DNA of 35,968 nucleotides from Saprospiraceae bacterium (GTDB taxonomy: Bacteria > Bacteroidota > Bacteroidia > Chitinophagales > Saprospiraceae): contig JAIXOO010000044.1 in the NCBI GenBank assembly GCA_027486765.1, forward strand, positions 1 through 35,968. The letters are read 5' to 3'. This document shows, in pieces, positions 32,364-35,968 of this stretch (the stretch's first letter is position 1; every line of letters begins with the position of its first letter). Below the pieces are notes generated by a model, which was not told the origin of the DNA, ran no database searches, and saw only the letters and a program-made list of their open reading frames with translations. A program made the position numbers and the translations under genes.

Positions 32364-32820
32364 TTACTCCAATCTTTTCAAACTTTGCGTATTCCGGGGA
32401 TCCGACAACAATTCCATCTGGTAAATCGCTATTTCATTCAATTTTTCCAGGCGCTCATCTTGGGACAATCCCTCTTTAATTAAATGAGCATTCAGGTTTT
32501 CCAGATTTGCCAATACCAGTAGTTGCTCTGCACTGGCATGATCCCGGACGTTCCCTTTTAGTTTCGGATTGGATTCGCGCCATTGTTTAGCCGTGATTAA
32601 AGGCATCGAATTCGATGCGGTTAAAATCTGGATTGTGAATGGTCTCCCACACCCCTAAAAAATGGATGGTGTTTCTGGCTCGCATCCAGTTTTGGATGAC
32701 AATGCGTGGCTCTCCAAATTTTTTGGCTATGTCCGTAAGGGAAAAGTACTCTTCTTTATCTACCCATATCCAACTGATTTCAGTCTGGTCTACTAGGAGT
32801 GATTTGCTGCTTTTTGCCAT
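32364..32820 (-). pseudogene. KilA-N domain gene broken by an internal deletion
   Basis: Two overlapping minus-strand frames hold the two ends of a typical KilA-N protein. The upstream frame (ATG 32818-32820, stop 32587) gives the family N-terminus: YFSLTDIAKKFGEPRIVIQN, then WMRARNTIHFLGVWE, then NPDFNRIEFDAF. The downstream frame (from 32606) gives the family C-terminus: ITAKQWRESNPKLKGNVRDH, then SAEQLLVLANLENLNAHLI. In intact family members the two are joined by most of the KilA-N core and a linker, in all perhaps 150 or more residues (from memory). That middle is missing and the frame changes at about 32590-32606. The two pieces could still be translated through the stop/start overlap, but a remnant is the simpler reading. 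Confidence 0.75.
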
Positions 32821-33037
32821 TCGTCTGATCAATAAAATGATAAGCTTTTCTGGGCCAACCTTGAGCTGGCTGACTGCTATTCATAGGGCAATTTACGAAA
32901 AAACGTAAAAGCAGCTTTAGTGCTGCCCAATCAGAATCTAAAACCAAATTAAATTACCCTCAAATGACTCAATTGCTTATTTTTCCACACGATGTTGTTT
33001 TACGTTTTTCGGCAAAATCGCTACGGATATAAGAAGA

Positions 33038-33100
33038 ATCCCTACGAATTCTCGATGGCATTAGCAGATTTACTCCTACAACCCCAACTTTGAAGCATCA
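33038..33100 (+). repeat. 63-bp upstream repeat, copy 1 (before the kinase gene)
   Basis: Matches 35744-35806 at 62 of 63 positions by eye (one T/C difference). It ends 10 bp before the kinase start codon. CAACTTTG near its end is a 7-of-8 match to TAnnTTTG, with TTA about 21 bp upstream, so the repeat probably contains the promoter. Confidence 0.85.
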
Positions 33101-33110
33101 ATAAAGCAAT

Positions 33111-34733
33111 ATGAAAATGAAAAATGAAAAAATAACGGCACTCTTCCCTGATTTGGTTTTTACGATGCTATTGCTGGTGTTATTCACGGGCAGGTCGTTT
33201 GCCAATGCATTGGATGATTCTTTGCACATGCAACGCGTACGCACTTTCCAACCTTACGTAGAAAATATAGCATGGGTCCGTGATTTACTTAGTGCAGATC
33301 CACAATCAAACCGAGCTCAACGGATGTTGTGCCTGACAAAGCTGGATGAAGCTTGGTTACACAATGCGAAGTATTCTAATCATATTCCTACAGAATGGTG
33401 TGGGTTTTGGAGCAACATTGTCACTCACTCGATTGATGTTTTTCCTTATAATGTATTTGATAAGCATTTGTACCGAGTCACCGCAACGGCAGAATACCGG
33501 GACATTATCTTGATTGCGTTAAAAACAATCTATCACACCAAGGTTATTGCCTTTGAAAAATCATTCAACTATGATGGTTTAACGTGCCAAATATTTGAAC
33601 TCAATACCGAAAAATACCAAGATCCTGAGTATCATCAATTGTATCAACGCAAACGGACAATGCTCCAGGAAATTCATGAAAATTTATACGGTGACTATGT
33701 AGAAAGAACTTGGCTATTTGGCCATAGTAAAGTAAAAGCCACCATCTCAGCGAATAGTATTTTGGCGCTCAAACGCAAATGGATCATCAAATCGCGCGGA
33801 GAAGTATTTGCCCGAGGGCGCCGTGCTTACAGACTCTACACCTGGGAAGAAAAAACCAGAACTCCCGGCTATTTCTTGGTGGAAAAATACAATTTAAACA
33901 AGGATAACTGGTATTTAAAGCTCGAACTTGAGCCGAGTGCGCTGGCTAGTGTAAAGAATCTACATTTTTTTGGGGCTAAATATGCAAAAGTCACTCGATC
34001 CAGATTCAACTATTTTCGCCTTGGTATGGGGTTCATTTTGTTGGGGATCGTTTATTGGACATACCGCCGCAGGCTTAAGTCCATTCAACGGGAACGTTCA
34101 CGTACTGAATTGGCACTCAGTGGTCTCCGCGCTCAGCTCAACCCTCATTTTTTATTCAATTCATTGGGCTCTATTCAGGATTTGATGAATGCAGACAATA
34201 AGCCCGCGGCCAATCGCTATTTTGACGAAATGGCTCAACTCTTACGCTATGTGGTGGATAGTTCTAAAGATACTTATATCCCACTTTCTCCGGAACTGGC
34301 CGCCCTTGAAAAGTATTGCTCTCTCGAAGCCCTCCGTACGCCTTTTCATTACGCCTTTGATGTGCACCCCGAGATCGACCAAAGTAATGTAGAAATCCCC
34401 ACAATGCTGCTCCAACCGTTTGTGGAAAATGCCATCCTACACGGCCTGCGCCCCGGCACCGATCCCAAAGAACTCAAGATCAGCATTTGGCCCGAAAGTG
34501 GCAATCGCATCGGTATCTCTATCCTCGACAATGGCATCGGCATCGATGAAGCGCAACGCCGGGGACAAAAACTCCTGGACACCCGCGACCACCAAGGTAT
34601 GGCAACTACCCAAAAACGCATCGACCTACTCAACGAGGGGAAAAAGGAAAAAATCACCCTCAAAGTGATCGACCGCAGCCACCTCAAACCCGGTCAAACG
34701 GGTACCCTGGTGCAGCTATCGATCCCCCTGTAA
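33111..34733 (+). CDS. LytS-type sensor histidine kinase
   Basis: Encodes 540 residues. An N-terminal signal or membrane segment covers about 12-31, then about 270 residues of a sensor region with no family I recognise, then a membrane segment at about 302-318 (GMGFILLGIVYW). The His_kinase domain carries LNPHFLFNSLGS with phospho-acceptor H346, and the ATPase has FVENAILHGL (N440) and a DNGIGI motif. This is the short HK family that pairs with LytTR regulators, and the partner gene follows. It is probably an inner-membrane sensor of an extracytoplasmic signal. The stop is 179 bp before the regulator, a gap filled with two hairpin-repeat families. The second half is more GC-rich than the first. 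Confidence 0.88.
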   Translation: MKMKNEKITALFPDLVFTMLLLVLFTGRSFANALDDSLHMQRVRTFQPYVENIAWVRDLLSADPQSNRAQRMLCLTKLDEAWLHNAKYSNHIPTEWCGFWSNIVTHSIDVFPYNVFDKHLYRVTATAEYRDIILIALKTIYHTKVIAFEKSFNYDGLTCQIFELNTEKYQDPEYHQLYQRKRTMLQEIHENLYGDYVERTWLFGHSKVKATISANSILALKRKWIIKSRGEVFARGRRAYRLYTWEEKTRTPGYFLVEKYNLNKDNWYLKLELEPSALASVKNLHFFGAKYAKVTRSRFNYFRLGMGFILLGIVYWTYRRRLKSIQRERSRTELALSGLRAQLNPHFLFNSLGSIQDLMNADNKPAANRYFDEMAQLLRYVVDSSKDTYIPLSPELAALEKYCSLEALRTPFHYAFDVHPEIDQSNVEIPTMLLQPFVENAILHGLRPGTDPKELKISIWPESGNRIGISILDNGIGIDEAQRRGQKLLDTRDHQGMATTQKRIDLLNEGKKEKITLKVIDRSHLKPGQTGTLVQLSIPL

Positions 34734-34755
34734 GGGCAACCCTTCGTGGTTGCCC
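34734..34755. repeat. GGGCRA hairpin repeat (family 2), copy 2
   Basis: GGGCAACC (34734-34741) pairs with GGTTGCCC (34748-34755) around a 6-nt loop. It starts directly after the kinase stop codon; the copy at 27036 also abuts a stop. The stem pairs differ but stay complementary. Confidence 0.65.
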
Positions 34756-34763
34756 CCCGCCAA

Positions 34764-34898
34764 CCCACGGATTTATCCGTGGGAGGCCACCATACCGCCC
34801 CACCCCATGACTTTAGTCGTGGGAAAACATCCCATGAATTTATTCGTGGGAAAAAACGCCCCAACCTGCTTGACCTAACCCACGGATTTATCCATGGG
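34764..34898. repeat. hairpin repeat array (family 1), four units
   Basis: Units at 34764-34783, 34804-34823, 34831-34850 and 34879-34898, each CCCA...TGGG or CCCA...TGGG-like with a self-complementary core (CGGAT/ATCCG, TGACT/AGTCG, TGAAT/ATTCG, and CGGAT/ATCCA with one wobble). Start-to-start spacing is 40, 27 and 48 bp. The last hairpin ends 14 bp before the regulator's start codon. Confidence 0.88.
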
Positions 34899-34912
34899 CA
34901 AACAAAAACACA

Positions 34913-35653
34913 ATGATCCGAGCCATTCACATCGACGACGAACCCCACAACCACCGCAGCCTCGCCCGCATCCTGGCCGAAACCTGCCCCCAGGTCCAAA
35001 TCCTCGGCCAGGCCATGAACGCCACCGAAGGCCGCGCCCTCTACCTCCAAACCCAGCCCGACCTCATCTTCCTCGACATCGAGATGCCCGACCAAAACGG
35101 CTTCCAATTCCTGGAATCCATCCACCCCGTGCGAGCCGAAGTCATCTTTGTCACCGCCTACGACCAGTACGCCCTGCGTGCCATCAAGTTCGCGGCCCTG
35201 GACTACCTGCTCAAACCCATCAACGCCACCGAGGTGCAAGCCGCAGTGGCCAAGGTGCAGGAAAAGCTCCTGGCCCGCTGGGGCAACCTTCAGCTCCAGC
35301 AACTCCTCGACAACCTGCGCAACCCGCAGCAGCAACCCAAAATCGCCCTGCCCTCCATTGAGCGCGTCGACTTCGTGGAACCTGATCAGATCCTCCGTTG
35401 CCAATCCGAAAACACCTACACCTATGTGTACCTCCTGGATGGTACCAAGCTCCTGATCACCAAATCCCTCCGCGACTTCGAGAACCTACTCACGGATCAC
35501 GGTTTCCTGCGCACCCACCAGTCGCACCTGGTCAACCGCAAGTACGTCCGCTCCCTCCTCAAAAAGGATGGTGACAGCCTCTTGCTCACGGATGGAACCG
35601 TCATCCCCATCTCTACCCGCCAAAAAACGGAGGTGATGGCGGGGCTGAAGTAG
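34913..35653 (+). CDS. LytTR-family response regulator
   Basis: Encodes 246 residues. The receiver domain (1-120) has the acidic pair D8-D9, phospho-acceptor D55 in FLDIEMPD, T81 and K101 (LLKPI). The LytTR DNA-binding domain (about 142-246) has RVDFVEPDQILRCQSENTYT, then FLRTHQSHLVNRKYV and LTDGTVIPIS. It is the cognate partner of the kinase immediately upstream. Codons are very C-rich. The start at 34913 is supported by the MIRAIHIDDE beginning typical of this family. The nearest hairpin repeat ends 14 bp before the start, so it may affect translation or the level of read-through from the kinase gene. Confidence 0.93.
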   Translation: MIRAIHIDDEPHNHRSLARILAETCPQVQILGQAMNATEGRALYLQTQPDLIFLDIEMPDQNGFQFLESIHPVRAEVIFVTAYDQYALRAIKFAALDYLLKPINATEVQAAVAKVQEKLLARWGNLQLQQLLDNLRNPQQQPKIALPSIERVDFVEPDQILRCQSENTYTYVYLLDGTKLLITKSLRDFENLLTDHGFLRTHQSHLVNRKYVRSLLKKDGDSLLLTDGTVIPISTRQKTEVMAGLK

Positions 35654-35678
35654 GAAACTTCACCCTGGCTACAAGAAG

Positions 35679-35707
35679 ACTTAGTGAAGAAAGTTAATGC
35701 ACTAAGT
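35679..35707. promoter_or_regulatory. 8-bp inverted repeat between the regulator and the next kinase gene
   Basis: ACTTAGTG (35679-35686) and CACTAAGT (35700-35707) are exact reverse complements with a 13-nt interval. No T-run follows. It could be an RNA hairpin ending the regulator transcript or a regulatory site for the next gene. Confidence 0.4.
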
Positions 35708-35743
35708 TACGGATTATGGAAAAATGCCACGAATAACAGACAA

Positions 35744-35806
35744 ATCCCTACGAATTCTCGATGGCATTAGCAGATTTACCCCTACAACCCCAACTTTGAA
35801 GCATCA
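35744..35806 (+). repeat. 63-bp upstream repeat, copy 2
   Basis: Matches 33038-33100 with one difference. It ends 17 bp before the start codon at 35824. Confidence 0.85.
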
Positions 35807-35823
35807 TTAAAATACAAGTTGCT

Positions 35824-35968
35824 ATGAAAAACCCTAAGCCTTCTATAGCTGCCGATCTCTTGATCGTTTTTGCTTTTGTTTTTGGAATGACTGCTGGAGT
35901 AAAGGCGAATAACCCACACCTTGTCGCCAACCATTCAGTGGATCATCAGGCCCTGGTCGCTACGTTCA
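35824..35968 (+). CDS. start of a probable second exported/membrane kinase (cut by window end)
   Basis: The first 48 codons are in the window: MKNPKPSIAADLLIVFAFVF, then GMTAGVKANNPH. The pattern (short basic start, hydrophobic stretch to about residue 28, then Ala-Asn and a polar region) resembles the N-terminus of the kinase at 33111, and the two genes share the same 63-bp upstream sequence. I therefore infer a paralogous sensor kinase; the diagnostic domains would be outside the window. Confidence 0.55.
   Translation, partial: MKNPKPSIAADLLIVFAFVFGMTAGVKANNPHLVANHSVDHQALVATF

Noticed and set aside
34694-35404. 236-residue minus-strand frame over the kinase end and regulator
   Set aside because: It is antisense to a clear receiver domain and its C-terminal part is translated hairpin repeats.

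Overview
The window looks like a chromosome segment of a Bacteroidota bacterium, plausibly of the Saprospiraceae (Haliscomenobacter/Lewinella-like). The family assignment is inference. It rests on Bacteroidota-type promoters (TTG-N20-TAnnTTTG, two clear examples), weak Shine-Dalgarno sequences, a LytS/LytTR pair, many FGE/SUMF1-fold genes, an effector-associated-domain adaptor, and KilA-N/BRO-type genes. GC content changes sharply from gene to gene, which suggests a mosaic accessory region.

Layout. 1-950: the end of a DinD/BRO-type gene and a small unknown gene. 1251-20662 (minus strand): a complete insecticidal-type Tc toxin locus, transcribed as a TcB-TcC fusion (2586 aa), then a large N-terminal TcA half (2662 aa), then a C-terminal TcA half (1131 aa). 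The TcC part ends in a variable domain with the HAE...PCxxC signature of the cytidine-deaminase fold. 20663-21330 is a gene-poor leader with a perfect 14-bp inverted repeat just upstream of the toxin start.

21331-26872 (plus strand): three FGE/SUMF1-fold (C-type-lectin-like) genes and an LRR-Roc-COR GTPase with a helical tail of the kind seen in bacterial NLR/STAND conflict proteins. The first and third FGE genes carry C-terminal segments whose scaffold codons are nearly identical while the surface positions differ, mostly at first and second codon positions, and both are followed by the same ~66-69 bp tail. This resembles the variable region of a diversity-generating retroelement (DGR), but no template repeat or reverse transcriptase is in the window. 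The most interesting hypothesis is a hypervariable sensor (FGE/CLec) coupled to an NLR-like GTPase, beside a contact toxin.

27036-29032: a CPBP membrane protease, a lipoprotein and an exported helical protein, with two families of short hairpin repeats. One array is read in frame inside the exported protein. 29252-32820: a KilA-N gene, a winged-helix-like protein, an orphan EAD11-like adaptor, a candidate ~76-nt small RNA with its own promoter and terminator, a small unknown gene and a KilA-N gene broken by an internal deletion.

33038-35968: a LytS-type histidine kinase and a LytTR response regulator separated by hairpin repeats, then the start of a probable second kinase. The two kinase starts share a 63-bp upstream repeat with one mismatch. 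All coordinates, motif positions and alignments were read by eye; no database search was run.
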